The notes: generated from the letters alone by a model not told the origin. DNA of 64,000 bases from Bacteroidia bacterium (GCA_020635905.1 JACJYV010000004.1:186001-250000); one strand, 5' to 3'. Positions 20,401 through 28,086 are shown, counted from the first letter of the stretch. Numbers and translations are program-made.

Positions 20401-20935
20401 CTCCGCCATTGGCAAAAGCCGGACCCATGATTGCCCCGGGTGGGAGAAAAATATTGCCGTTTTCATGGACTGCCACGTGGTGCTGTGGAATATCATCGAT
20501 CGGGGCTCCATTACCCCAGATATCCAGCTCCACCGCCAGTGAAGGGGTAATTCCCGGAAAACTTGCCGGATTGGAAGTGGCATAACCCAGCCCGTTTCCT
20601 CCCCCTCCCGTGGCTGCAATTCCTGCTACCGAGCGCTGCATCACAAAGGCAATTCCATCCCCGGCTAAACCTCCCGTAGGATGGTATTGGATCACGGAAT
20701 AGGTGAGATCAAAATCCTGAGCCAGATCGAGAGAGTCTGGCGCCCAGATGGAGCCACGCTGGTTAGCCCCGTTGGTCAGGCGGTAAAAACCGTTTCCCAG
20801 ATAAGCAGCGTTGAGATTTGTGTTCCAGACCTGAGCCGAAAGGGAGGAAAACAAACAGAGGGCAAGCAGAAACGGCAAAATAAAAGTCCCGTAGAACTCC
20901 TTTTTTTGCACGAAAATGTAGGCTGCATTACTCAT
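17468..20935 (-). CDS. Lectin-like repeat adhesin with T9SS type B (gliding-associated) C-terminal domain
   Basis: 1155 residues from the ATG at 20935. An ATG at 20971, preceded by GGGGAG, would add 12 residues before the signal peptide, and either is possible. After the signal peptide (ends SLSAQ) comes an L-type-lectin-like jelly roll at about 24-235 (FDLTYSVIQYHPTGGLAGDG, VELDIWGNG, IFFNGVSV). Then follow about nine Ig/SprB-like repeats, each opening with A-x-A-G-x-D-T-x-I-C-G-D-S-x-x-L. The final ~90 residues (FIPEGFSPNNDGTNEYF, LSIFNRWGNLV, DDTYFIVLKLPDGELRKGYVVIKR) are the gliding motility-associated type B sorting domain. It is probably a carbohydrate-binding surface adhesin comparable in logic to SprB. 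It is the first gene of the operon with its PorP/SprF partner. Confidence 0.93.
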   Translation of the reverse strand: MSNAAYIFVQKKEFYGTFILPFLLALCLFSSLSAQVWNTNLNAAYLGNGFYRLTNGANQRGSIWAPDSLDLAQDFDLTYSVIQYHPTGGLAGDGIAFVMQRSVAGIAATGGGGNGLGYATSNPASFPGITPSLAVELDIWGNGAPIDDIPQHHVAVHENGNIFLPPGAIMGPAFANGGAAIGDSVCRPLRIVWDASLTQLEIFFNGVSVLSGIYDIPNNTFGGNTKVIYGFTGSAGASPGVQVIGMAQLTVQADTSTCRNTSLFLPASGGFSGIYTWSNMTSGGITGLSCGVCANPVFTPYGGLPLVQYQVTTTDSIGCVWRDSVAITINPIPIADAGPDLVICEGDSIQIGTVSASPNYTFSWATPIGLDNTNLAQPMASPPFSSNYSVTVVDTSTPNMCQATDDMVLTVNPNPVAAAGPDDTICLGDSSQLGGIAQAGLIYSWNPIANLDNGSISDPMATPPATVQYILAVENSLTGCSDTDSVVVTVLNLPPAAAGNDTSICQNSLQLNGSPVPNSGIGNWVVLMGGGAVNPANSPSGIVNLLSQGNNQLSWQITDSLGCVGTDTMLIQVNIPAQALAGADTTICGDSVLLNAQPVAFGTGNWSGNGPMINPVNSPNATASGIPPGFNEFYWISSNLNCADTDTVVVQAFQLIQANAGADTGICGSQFTLAGSNAAPGTGLWSGLSGPGVIANPNLPNSQLSNLSGTPTQLSWVVTYGPCSSADTVLITGANLVPALAGTDTSICGDTCQLNAQAPAMGNGSWVSNGPALNPANQAQTTASNIPAGMNEFYWITNNLGCSDTDTVVVSAFALVMAAAGPDTVTCGSLINLSGSNPAPGTGNWTVLFGPGLVSNPSSPSSQVSNLSPTPTFLSWVVTNGPCTDADSVEILGLNLVSAQAGPDTSICGDSLQLGAVPNGPGSTGMWTLGSPGAGNFDDDTLPGAIVYNLDTGFNALVWTVTNGTCAESDTLLVHTDEMPTANAGPDQTNLSNDQTSMNAVTPLIGSGIWSLVSGGGLIQNPNSPTSQIDNLPNGSSVFAWTVTNGICPSAQDQVILTYLEPIDTMPNTLFIPEGFSPNNDGTNEYFAIRGIENLPGCKLSIFNRWGNLVNAFDNYQNQWKGENPVGDPLVDDTYFIVLKLPDGELRKGYVVIKR

Positions 20936-21185
20936 CTTATTTATTCGCTCGGGCGCGATAACCGTGGACATTTTCTCCCCACGGTTGCAAGAGTTCGCAG
21001 GCGATTTTGGCTTGTAAGAAATTATGAATGTTTCGCTTAATCCTCTTAAAAATAAAGATTAAAATCCTGAGAAACAAGGGGATTTAAGCTTTTTTTGTGG
21101 GTTAGTCGGGAGAAATGTGGATAAGTGTGCGGGATTTGCCTGTAAGAATTGATTTGAATCTGTAAGAATTCCAGGGGGCGGGTAA

Positions 21186-21225
21186 ATAAAAAATCCCCGC
21201 AACCAGGCTGGCCGGTTGCGGGGAT
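21186..21225 (-). terminator. Rho-independent terminator of the frameshifted M43 protease gene
   Basis: Perfect 12-bp stem (ATCCCCGCAACC at 21193-21204 with GGTTGCGGGGAT at 21214-21225), followed on the minus strand by a T-run at 21186-21192. Confidence 0.92.
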
Positions 21226-21245
21226 CTGGGAAAAGAGGACCTGAA

Positions 21246-23165
21246 TTACTTCAGCAGGGTGAATTTCCTGACCACCATTTCATCTCCCGTACGGATTTTC
21301 AGGAAGTAAATTCCCTCAGAAAGTCCGCCCAGATCAATGGAACTGGCCTGGTCGAGCACCTTCCCGTTCCAGTTTTGCTGAATCAGGCTGCGTCCCAGAC
21401 CGTCGATGATTTCCAGCTTCTCAATCTGAATGGGCAGCGCACTCTTCAGCCAGATGGCGCCAGAGGTAGGATTAGGATAAATCTCCAGTCCCTGATTGGC
21501 CAGAGCTTCCAGACCCACCAGATCGTACTGATAGGGAGAGGAAGTATTGGAGCAGCCGTTAGCATCCACCACCGTAACCGTATAAGCCCCCGAGGCCGCG
21601 GGCGTATAGTTCTGGCTGGTGGCTCCCGAAATGGGGGCCCCGTTGAGGAACCACTGGTAGGAAGTCGCGCTGACTGCGGTGGTCAGGTTGCTGCCTGAAA
21701 GAGAAATAACCGGTACTGGCGGATTGCTGAAAACCGTGATGTAATTGGTTTGGGTCACCACATTCGAACCCGTGGCATTGGTGGCTGTCAGGGAAACAGA
21801 GTAGGTTCCCGGGCTGGCGTAGGTCACAGAAGGATTCTGGGCCAGGCTGAAGGCGGGAGAACCTCCCGTAAAGGTCCATGACCAGGCCGTGGGCGAACCT
21901 GTGGACTGATCGCTAAAGGTCACGTTGAGCGGAGCACAACCAGAGGATTCATTCACCGAGAAGGCGGCCACCGGGGCCGAAGCCGTAGCTGAGCAGGAAG
22001 CGCTCAGTTTGATATTGTCCACGTAAATATTATTCCCATAATCGTTATACGCATACCACATGAGCTTTACGTTGGACTGGCCGTCAAACTGGGAAAGATT
22101 GAAACTGAAGCAAGAGGCGCCCACGCTGCCCGCAAAACACCAGTCATCCGGGGTGGAGGGGGTAAAATCATTCTGGGTCTGGGAATTCGTCGCAAAATTA
22201 CCTGAACCATTTTCAGCATCCCCCCAGATACGGAAAGGAAAAGAAGTTCCTCCGTTGGTCGAAACATAGAGAATCAGGGAGTCGGCTTCATTGGCCGAAT
22301 AGCGGCGGTGCGCATGTTCAAACTCCACCGTCACATTCGATTTTCCAACAAAGCTGATCGCCGGGCTGATCAACCCGTCGTACTGTCCCACGAGGTTGTT
22401 ATTATACATGTCGATTTTGGCGGCCTTGGTTCCTGTCACGCTGCCGCCCACTGTGGCGATCACCCAGGTATTCTGGTTGTCAGGATTATAGGCCTGCCAT
22501 CCGGCTCCGTTATTTTCAAAATCTTCAGACCAGAACACGGAAGCCGAGCCTGTACCCACCACAATGTAGCCATTCTGGGTGGTGCTGTTGGATCCGTTGC
22601 CGTTGGTAGCCGTCAGGGAGACGTTATATGTACCTGCATTGGCATAGGAAACCAAAGGGTTCTGGTTGGTGGAGGAAGAGGGAGTGCCGCCTGAGAAAGT
22701 CCAGCTCCAGCTGGTGGGGCCGCCGGTTGAGTTGTCGCTAAACTGAACCGTTCCGCCGGGGCAGATCGAAGTTTTGTCAGCCGAGAAAGAAGCCGTGGGA
22801 GCAGAGTTGCCGCCTGAGCAAACCGTAGAAGTACCCAGGGTACTGCGGCGGGGACTGTTGGTCAGCACCGTCTGCATCCTGGTTTTCTGACAGGCCGTAA
22901 ACATATCCATGCAAAGGTCGTCAGAGTAGTCCATGTAATTTTCGATCTGGTCCTGAGAACCACAGGAAGTGGTGGCAGTACAACCATAATTGGCCGCATC
23001 AGAGGCCGGGGTATCGCTGCAGTAATCGTCCACAGAGCAGCCCCCATCTCCCCAGATGTGGCGCAGACCCAGCCAGTGACCCACTTCGTGGGTGGTGGTG
23101 CGGCCCTTGTGGTAAGGAGCGCTCACCGATCCAACCCGGCCAAAAGCATCGTAGCGGATCACCAC
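21246..23165 (-). CDS. M43 zinc metalloprotease, C-terminal fragment of a frameshifted gene (T9SS cargo)
   Basis: In-frame remainder of the protease gene begun at 23818. The first possible start in this frame is a GTG inside the coding domain (VIRYDAFGRVG), so this is not an independent gene. It holds the zinc site HEVGHWLGLRH, DYCSDTP and the Met-turn NYMDYSDDLCMDMF. A PKD-like domain (SWSWTFSGGTP), a beta-jelly-roll domain with a MAM-like opening (WSEDFENNGAGWQ) and a second PKD domain (AWSWTFTGGSP) follow. After an Ig-like linker comes a type A sorting domain (IYPNPTSGAIWLK ... EGIYFLKIRTGDEMVVRKFTLLK). All catalytic residues lie in this half but the export signal lies in the other, so the gene as read cannot make a secreted enzyme. 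See the frameshift entry. Confidence 0.85.
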   Translation of the reverse strand: MVIRYDAFGRVGSVSAPYHKGRTTTHEVGHWLGLRHIWGDGGCSVDDYCSDTPASDAANYGCTATTSCGSQDQIENYMDYSDDLCMDMFTACQKTRMQTVLTNSPRRSTLGTSTVCSGGNSAPTASFSADKTSICPGGTVQFSDNSTGGPTSWSWTFSGGTPSSSTNQNPLVSYANAGTYNVSLTATNGNGSNSTTQNGYIVVGTGSASVFWSEDFENNGAGWQAYNPDNQNTWVIATVGGSVTGTKAAKIDMYNNNLVGQYDGLISPAISFVGKSNVTVEFEHAHRRYSANEADSLILYVSTNGGTSFPFRIWGDAENGSGNFATNSQTQNDFTPSTPDDWCFAGSVGASCFSFNLSQFDGQSNVKLMWYAYNDYGNNIYVDNIKLSASCSATASAPVAAFSVNESSGCAPLNVTFSDQSTGSPTAWSWTFTGGSPAFSLAQNPSVTYASPGTYSVSLTATNATGSNVVTQTNYITVFSNPPVPVISLSGSNLTTAVSATSYQWFLNGAPISGATSQNYTPAASGAYTVTVVDANGCSNTSSPYQYDLVGLEALANQGLEIYPNPTSGAIWLKSALPIQIEKLEIIDGLGRSLIQQNWNGKVLDQASSIDLGGLSEGIYFLKIRTGDEMVVRKFTLLK

Positions 23166-23818
23166 CCCGTCGGTGTTGGCGTTGCCGTTATTGGTATTGA
23201 GGCCCTGCAGACCGGAAGAATTGGGAAACTGGGCGTAGCCCAGCAGGTTGGCCAGTGAGCCCCAAATTTACAAACCCAGATATTGCAATAGCGGGTCGGA
23301 TCCCAGGAGGTCTGGGGCTTCAACGTGGTTTCCACCGAACTGTTAGAGGTCCAGGAAGACTGACCCATATTCACCCGGTGAATGCCGGGCTCGGAAAGCG
23401 GGTTGCCACTCGGATCTTCGGTGGCCATGCAGAACTGGATTTCTGTATCCACCCCGTTGCCAAAGCCATTGGTACCGGCCATTTTGCGAAAATCCTCATT
23501 CAGTACATCAATTTGGGAATTGACCTGGGCCTGGGAAATGTTTTCCCCCGAACCAACTGCATCTCCGTTGTGAATCACGTGCACCACCACGGGAATGGTG
23601 ATCACCGCCGGAGCCCGTCCTGCAGCCAGATCCTGCTGATATTCGTGCATTTTAATGTCCAGCCAGGATTCAAACTGCTCGGGAGTTTCCATCCCCGGGT
23701 TTTGCTGCCTGTGCCAGGCCTCGTTTTCAACCGTGAAGCAGCGGATCTGCTGTTGACCAAAAGTAAGATTAACCCCCAGCAGAAGCAGGAGCCCCAACAA
23801 TAAGTAATTTTTTTTCAT
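23159..23818 (-). CDS. M43 metalloprotease, N-terminal fragment upstream of a frameshift
   Basis: Signal peptide MKKNYLLLGLLLLLGVNLTFGQ, then the propeptide region and the start of the M43 domain (PVVVHVIHNGDAVGSGENIS, NSQIDVLNEDFRK, FCMATEDPSGNP, SWDPTRYCNIWVCKFG). After KFG the frame turns into unrelated residues (AHWPTCWATPSFPIL) and stops. In the alternative frame the same DNA reads GSLANLLGYAQFPNSSGLQG, exactly what the family has before the zinc site. Full-length protein would be about 857 residues. Confidence 0.85.
   Translation of the reverse strand: MKKNYLLLGLLLLLGVNLTFGQQQIRCFTVENEAWHRQQNPGMETPEQFESWLDIKMHEYQQDLAAGRAPAVITIPVVVHVIHNGDAVGSGENISQAQVNSQIDVLNEDFRKMAGTNGFGNGVDTEIQFCMATEDPSGNPLSEPGIHRVNMGQSSWTSNSSVETTLKPQTSWDPTRYCNIWVCKFGAHWPTCWATPSFPILPVCRASIPITATPTPTGW
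23260..23263 (-). other. Frameshift site in the M43 protease gene
   Basis: The minus strand reads AAATTTGGGGCTCACTGG here. Adding one G to the G4 run joins the two halves (K-F-G-G-S-L-A-N). No X-XXY-YYZ slippery heptamer lies in the zero frame, so a programmed -1 shift is unlikely. A one-base deletion in a homopolymer, real or a sequencing error, fits best. Confidence 0.8.
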
Positions 23819-23947
23819 TCCTGACAGAAAATTAATGGTGTCGAAATAATCAATAAACCCCTGATTTCAAGGGGGTAAAATTCATACGCTGGTTAGAAAG
23901 TTTCCCTTAATTCTCCCAAAATTAAACAGTAAAATCTGAGAAAAAAA

Positions 23948-23984
23948 GGAAAAGGCCACCCAAAAATTGGATGACCTTTTTTAA
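23948..23984 (-). terminator. Probable terminator downstream of the GldN-like gene
   Basis: Imperfect 14-bp stem (AAAAGGCCACCCAA with TTGGATGACCTTTT, two mismatches). On the minus strand it is followed by a T-rich run. A T-run on the other side would let it act on plus too. Confidence 0.6.
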
Positions 23985-24050
23985 TGCCTGTTTGTCGTTT
24001 ATAAGCTTTTTCTTTCCGGTAAAGCAAGGACATCTTTTTGCCCTACCCCC

Positions 24051-24087
24051 AACATCTAAAATCTAACATCTCACTTCTCACATCTCA
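24051..24087. repeat. Degenerate CATCTAAAAT/CATCTCA micro-repeat
   Basis: Four or five imperfect copies of an 8-10 base unit (AACATCTAAAATCTAACATCTCACTTCTC...), ending at the stop codon of the GldN-like gene. Same style as the other gene-end micro-repeats of the window. Confidence 0.55.
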
Positions 24088-24924
24088 ATAAGACCACAAA
24101 TTATGCTCAAACTCCAGCAACTGCTGCTCGCGGAAAGCGGCTTCAGGCAGGCTGCGCACCCCGCGGCCGCTCACATTGATCGCATAGCTTTCAAACAGCC
24201 GCAGTTCAAAGATTTCGCGCAGGTTTTTGTCCTCTGCGTCGTTGAATTTATTGGCCCAACGGGCGTTTTCAAGCACTTCCATCACGTCCTCGTATTTGAA
24301 GCAGACAAAGTGCTGGTCGGGCAGGGTTTCACCCGGATCCACCCATACCAGACGCAGGTATTGCAGGTCGTAGATTTGTTCAGAACGGTTTTTGTCCAGA
24401 ATGCGGTCCTCGATGATTTCCAAAACAGATTCCAGCGGAGCCAGATCGACTTCCTCCCCACTGGTCACGGATCCGAAAGTATCCGTAAACGGGTCATTTT
24501 CAGGGTTCAGATCGCCTTCGGGGTCTTCGGGATCGTAGAGATTTTCTTCCATTGGATCAGATTCCCAGGGATCTTCGCCGGAAGTTCCGCCGTTGATATC
24601 CTGTGAGCGGGCCACCAGATCTTCCCAGGTCAGCGACTTTTCCAGATCGGTCGGATCATAGCCCACGTATTTGCCTGCCTTCATCCCGCCGATCAGGGCT
24701 GCAATGATACCCTGGTTGTGCTCAAAGCCGGTAGCTGCGTACAGGTCGGGCGTGGTAGCATCAATCAGCGGACGGTTGAGTTTGTTTTCCAGATCCACCC
24801 GGCTCACCACCCGGTTGCGTTGAAAGTGATCGTCCTTACGGGGCGGAATACGGGTGCCTGCCGGCTGGGCAAAAGTGGCGGCTCCCATCAAAATACCGAG
24901 GAACATTAAGGCTGCTTTTTTCAT
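24085..24924 (-). CDS. gldN: GldN/PorN-like type IX secretion protein
   Basis: 279 residues; signal peptide MKKAALMFLGILMGAATFAQ. After the signal come motifs shared with GldN: VVSRVDLENKLNRPL near 40, a G-K-x-x-x-Y segment (KAGKYVGYDPTDLEKSLTWED), EIIEDRILDKNRSEQ near 175, and the C-terminal FNDAEDKNLREIFELRLFESY with terminal EFEHNLWSY. GldN/PorN forms a periplasmic ring with GldK/PorK that is part of the T9SS. Here gldKLM are not adjacent, so this is an isolated copy or paralogue, with an acidic low-complexity insertion (about 110-160, rich in Glu, Asp and Pro) that I do not recall from typical GldN. Divergence makes it a family-level call; whether it is the main PorN of the cell needs the rest of the genome. 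Confidence 0.75.
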   Translation of the reverse strand: MKKAALMFLGILMGAATFAQPAGTRIPPRKDDHFQRNRVVSRVDLENKLNRPLIDATTPDLYAATGFEHNQGIIAALIGGMKAGKYVGYDPTDLEKSLTWEDLVARSQDINGGTSGEDPWESDPMEENLYDPEDPEGDLNPENDPFTDTFGSVTSGEEVDLAPLESVLEIIEDRILDKNRSEQIYDLQYLRLVWVDPGETLPDQHFVCFKYEDVMEVLENARWANKFNDAEDKNLREIFELRLFESYAINVSGRGVRSLPEAAFREQQLLEFEHNLWSY

Positions 24925-24989
24925 GGCTTATACTTGGTTTAAAGTTTTGCAAAAGAGTACAAAACAGTAAAGCCAAAGTGGTAACAGCG

Positions 24990-25034
24990 GCAAGCAACGA
25001 GCAATCAGCGATCAGCGATCAGCCTTCAGCAATC
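24990..25034. repeat. Degenerate GCGATCA micro-repeat
   Basis: GCAACGAGCAATCAGCGATC followed by further AGCGATCAGCCTTCAGC units, period 7-8. A matching run (GTCAGCGATCAGCGTTCAGC) occurs at 62291-62313. Confidence 0.6.
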
Positions 25035-25038
25035 CCCA

Positions 25039-25482
25039 AAGCGGAAGCTTCAAATAAAAATCTCCTGGCGACTAAAATGTGCTCTGTGGCTCTGTGTTAA
25101 AAAAATACCCACCAAAGCGGAAGCTTCCCATTGAAAACCCTAATCTCTGTGTCCTCCCAAAATCTCTGAGGTAAAATTTCCAAGGGAAGCGGAAGCTTCA
25201 AATAAAAAATCTTCTGGCGACTAAAATGGACTCTGTGGCTCTGTGTTTAAAAAAATACCCACCAAAGCGGAAGCTTCCCATAAAAATCCCTTTGAGGCCT
25301 TTGAGAACCTTTGAGAACTTTGTGTTAAAACCCCCAACCCAAAGCGGAAGCTTCCCATAAAAATCCTTTTGAGGCCTTTGAGAACCTTTGAGAACTTTGT
25401 GTTAAAACCCCCAACCCAAAGCGGAAGCTTCCCATAAAAATCCCTTTGAGGCCTTTGAGAACTTTGTGTTAAACCCCCACCC
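25039..25482. repeat. Six-unit ~77-bp tandem array with GGAAGCTTCC palindrome
   Basis: AAGCGGAAGCTTC begins at 25039, 25115, 25187, 25265, 25342 and 25419 (spacings 76, 72, 78, 77, 77). Each unit continues with a segment of the type CTTTGAGAACTTTGTGTTAA or CTCTGTGGCTCTGTGTTAA and a C-rich end. The last two units are nearly identical and the outer ones diverged. It fills the space between the acylase stop and the gldN-like start and would be transcribed with the acylase. A two-unit relative lies at 46579-46700. Confidence 0.85.
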
Positions 25483-25525
25483 AACATAGCACCATCCAGA
25501 AAAGCTCGCAGCCAAAAGCTCAACG

Positions 25526-27622
25526 CTAAAATGGATGATACACCCTCTCCGCCCGCTTCATCACCTCATCCTTTTCCAAATGCATCGTCTTGGTACGCTG
25601 ATGCAGATAATTATCCATCTGATCATCAAAATGCGGCGAATCCTCGTGGTTGGAAGCTCCGTAGGGCACACACGACTCAATATCCACTTTATTATCCTTA
25701 AAACGGATCAGCTGAATATAAGAATCGCCCAGATAGCTGGAGAATTTGCCCTTTTTCCATTTTTGCGTGTACATCGCCGAGATCACATCCGGCAAACCCC
25801 CGATCGCCTCGTCCCGCTTACCCCGCACATGTCGCTGCAATTCCCCCAAAGTCACATTCTGGCGGTGGAAATGCTTTTGCATGTATTTTTGGGAATAAAT
25901 AAAAGCCTTGGCCATCTGCGCCTCGCTGTACTTTCTCCGCTCATACTGGGCGTGATCCTTGCGGGCGATGCGGTACAGGTAATTATAGGCCAGCAAAAAA
26001 TACGCGGCTCCCGTGCTCTCCGGACTGGCCTCGCGGTTCCAGGCGTTCACTGCCATGATAGCCCGCGCCCCGTCCAGATACTTGCTTGGATCCATGCGAA
26101 ACGCATCTTCCACATTCTCCAGCCAAAAAACAAACATCGAGTCAGGGTAAGTACGGTCGTATTTGATTCTGCGAAAATCTGCCCAGTTGACCTTGCCCTT
26201 TTGCGCCGCCATCAGGTCCATAAAACGCAGAGAACGGTTATTATTCAGATCGAAAACCCCCAGATTGGGATCATACTGACTGCGGTCCGGGCAGCAACCT
26301 TCACCCGAACACAAAAACGGGCTGTGATTGGTATTGAAAACATAGCCGCATTTGGGATTGAAGCTTTGCACCAGAGAACTTACCGGGTGAAATTTGCGCC
26401 AGATACAGGACGAATCGCTGCCGGGGAGGCAGGTGAGCCAGTTATAATCACCCGAGCGGATGGGGAAAAGGCCGTTATTCAGGTAAAAAATATTATCCTT
26501 TTTGTCGGCATACACCAGATTCAGGCCCGCCAGCCCCTGCATATCCAGTACCTGACGAAATTCTTCAAAACTCTGTGCCTTATTCATGCGCCACCATTGT
26601 TCAGCCGCCTTGATCGTGAAAATTGCCCCAAAGCGCATGGCAAAAAATCCCTTTCCGTTACCATCCCGGCCCTTTTTATTACTTTTGATCGTGGGGCCAA
26701 ATTCACTCCAGTACACCTTTTTGGTCACCGGGATCTTCAGACCACCCACCTTCAGCTTGAGTTTGGCTTTGGAAACCTCCAGCTTGCGCCATTCCCCGTT
26801 CAGTTTATAGGAATTTTTGTCTTTGGGATTCATTTCCAGGCGATAAACGTCGGTCAGGTCGGGCATATTTACCGTATGCATCCAGGCCAGATTCTCATTG
26901 GTACCCGAAAAAATACTGACCCCGCCAGGGAACAGTCCACCCAGGGTATTCCAGCCTTGCTCACTGTTGATGTGGGCCTCATACCACGCAACCGGGCCTT
27001 TCAGCGGCTGGTGGGAATTATTTGCCAGATAAACCTCTCCCCTGGGGGTAATCTGACTGTTCATGGCAAAACCATTGGAACCCCGCAGACTCTGCGCCGT
27101 TTGGCCACCTGCATTACCTTCCACAATATTGGAGAGGTGAGCCGTGACCCCGGTCATGAGGCACATCGACATCACATAGCCCGTAAGCACATCCTGGGGG
27201 GTAATGGGCACAATTCCCTTCAATCTCACCTCCTTCGGGTGCCCTGCCGCGTACGCATTGATTCCCTGGCAATAACCTTCCAAAACCTTTCTGAATTCAG
27301 GAGAAACGTCATACTGATAGCGGTCCTCCACCAGTTTGCGGGCCCGAAACAAATTCCACGCATAGTCCGCCATGGTGCCGATCACAGGCAATAATTCGCC
27401 TAACCGGCCATTGGCCAGGGCCATATTTTCCTGGATAATATCAAAACGATCCTCTGCCATGGCAAAGGCCAGCCCGTAAGCCGCATCAGCGTCGGTTTTG
27501 CCGTAGATATGGGGCACCCCAAAACTGTCCCGTACGATGGTCACATCCTCAGGATTAATTTGAGCCGCCAGCGGACCAGCCGTCACCAGCCAAAGAAGCA
27601 GAAAAGAATGCAGGGTTTTCAT
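25526..27622 (-). CDS. Penicillin acylase family (Ntn-hydrolase, S45) enzyme
   Basis: 698 residues from ATG at 27622, giving signal peptide MKTLHSFLLLWLVTAGPLAAQ; the frame continues upstream without a better start. The alpha-subunit region opens VTIVRDSFGVPHIYGKTDADAAYGLAFA, typical of the family. The autoproteolytic junction is RGSNGFAMNSQ, with the Ser (near residue 193) expected to become the beta-subunit N-terminal nucleophile. NNSHQPL and FSGTNENLAWMHTVN follow, as in AHL and penicillin acylases. It probably hydrolyses amide bonds of small N-acyl compounds in the periplasm; quorum-signal acylase is one possibility but specificity cannot be read. A weak -7 box (CATTTTTG) ends 5 bases before the ATG. 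Next to the tandem array downstream and a thioredoxin-like gene 14 bases upstream. Confidence 0.9.
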   Translation of the reverse strand: MKTLHSFLLLWLVTAGPLAAQINPEDVTIVRDSFGVPHIYGKTDADAAYGLAFAMAEDRFDIIQENMALANGRLGELLPVIGTMADYAWNLFRARKLVEDRYQYDVSPEFRKVLEGYCQGINAYAAGHPKEVRLKGIVPITPQDVLTGYVMSMCLMTGVTAHLSNIVEGNAGGQTAQSLRGSNGFAMNSQITPRGEVYLANNSHQPLKGPVAWYEAHINSEQGWNTLGGLFPGGVSIFSGTNENLAWMHTVNMPDLTDVYRLEMNPKDKNSYKLNGEWRKLEVSKAKLKLKVGGLKIPVTKKVYWSEFGPTIKSNKKGRDGNGKGFFAMRFGAIFTIKAAEQWWRMNKAQSFEEFRQVLDMQGLAGLNLVYADKKDNIFYLNNGLFPIRSGDYNWLTCLPGSDSSCIWRKFHPVSSLVQSFNPKCGYVFNTNHSPFLCSGEGCCPDRSQYDPNLGVFDLNNNRSLRFMDLMAAQKGKVNWADFRRIKYDRTYPDSMFVFWLENVEDAFRMDPSKYLDGARAIMAVNAWNREASPESTGAAYFLLAYNYLYRIARKDHAQYERRKYSEAQMAKAFIYSQKYMQKHFHRQNVTLGELQRHVRGKRDEAIGGLPDVISAMYTQKWKKGKFSSYLGDSYIQLIRFKDNKVDIESCVPYGASNHEDSPHFDDQMDNYLHQRTKTMHLEKDEVMKRAERVYHPF

Positions 27623-27636
27623 AAATGCAAAAATGG

Positions 27637-28086
27637 CTAATGTTTCAGTCGGATTGCCAATTTTTTTCGAAAAAGTCTTTTGAGTTGAGCAGGGGAGGGG
27701 ATTTCCGCCGCGCAGGAAGCAAAACCATTTTCCTTCCATTCCGTGGGAACAGCATTTTCCCCGTTGACCAGCACCGTAGGCGAACCATAACCTGTCACCC
27801 TTTCGGGCACCTTTTGCCCCTCCGTTAGCCTTTTTCCGTTCAATTTCACCAAACCAAGATCCAAAGGAGTACTTTCAGGCAATTCCCACACCTGAAATCT
27901 CATACTTTCGCCAGCCTTACGGTTAAAGACTTTCACCTGTTTCCGGGCCTGAGCCACCACCTTCTCAGCCTTCACACAAGTCGGACCCGTAATCACATCC
28001 ACAATAACCTGGGCCTGCAAAATTGCAGCCCCGGACCCTCCCAAACCCAGAAAAACCACCACCCCAAAAACAAACCTGAGAATCAT
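27637..28086 (-). CDS. Secreted thioredoxin-fold-like protein
   Basis: 149 residues from ATG at 28086 (signal peptide MILRFVFGVVVFLGL..ILQAQ). A longer frame to 28131 adds residues before the signal and is rejected because a perfect TATATTTG -7 box ends 3 bases before 28086. The mature part begins VIVDVITGPTCVKAEKVVAQA and includes GSPTVLVNGE, which resembles the cis-Pro loop of thioredoxin folds. A single Cys replaces the CxxC pair, with another Cys near FASCAAEI. It is probably a periplasmic thiol-related protein; function unproven. Likely co-transcribed with the acylase gene. Confidence 0.65.
   Translation of the reverse strand: MILRFVFGVVVFLGLGGSGAAILQAQVIVDVITGPTCVKAEKVVAQARKQVKVFNRKAGESMRFQVWELPESTPLDLGLVKLNGKRLTEGQKVPERVTGYGSPTVLVNGENAVPTEWKENGFASCAAEIPSPAQLKRLFRKKLAIRLKH

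Noticed and set aside
23255..23280. Programmed -1 ribosomal frameshift in the M43 protease gene
   Set aside because: The zero-frame codons AAA TTT GGG GCT do not form a slippery heptamer, and no stem or pseudoknot is evident right after it.
25221..25523. A 100-codon minus-strand frame through the tandem array
   Set aside because: Its apparent protein repeat (GFLWEAS-like) only reflects the 77-bp DNA repeat; the period is not a multiple of three in every unit and there is no start context.
25535..27394. A 619-codon open frame on plus opposite the acylase
   Set aside because: The minus strand encodes a clear Ntn-hydrolase; the antisense translation has no recognisable motif.
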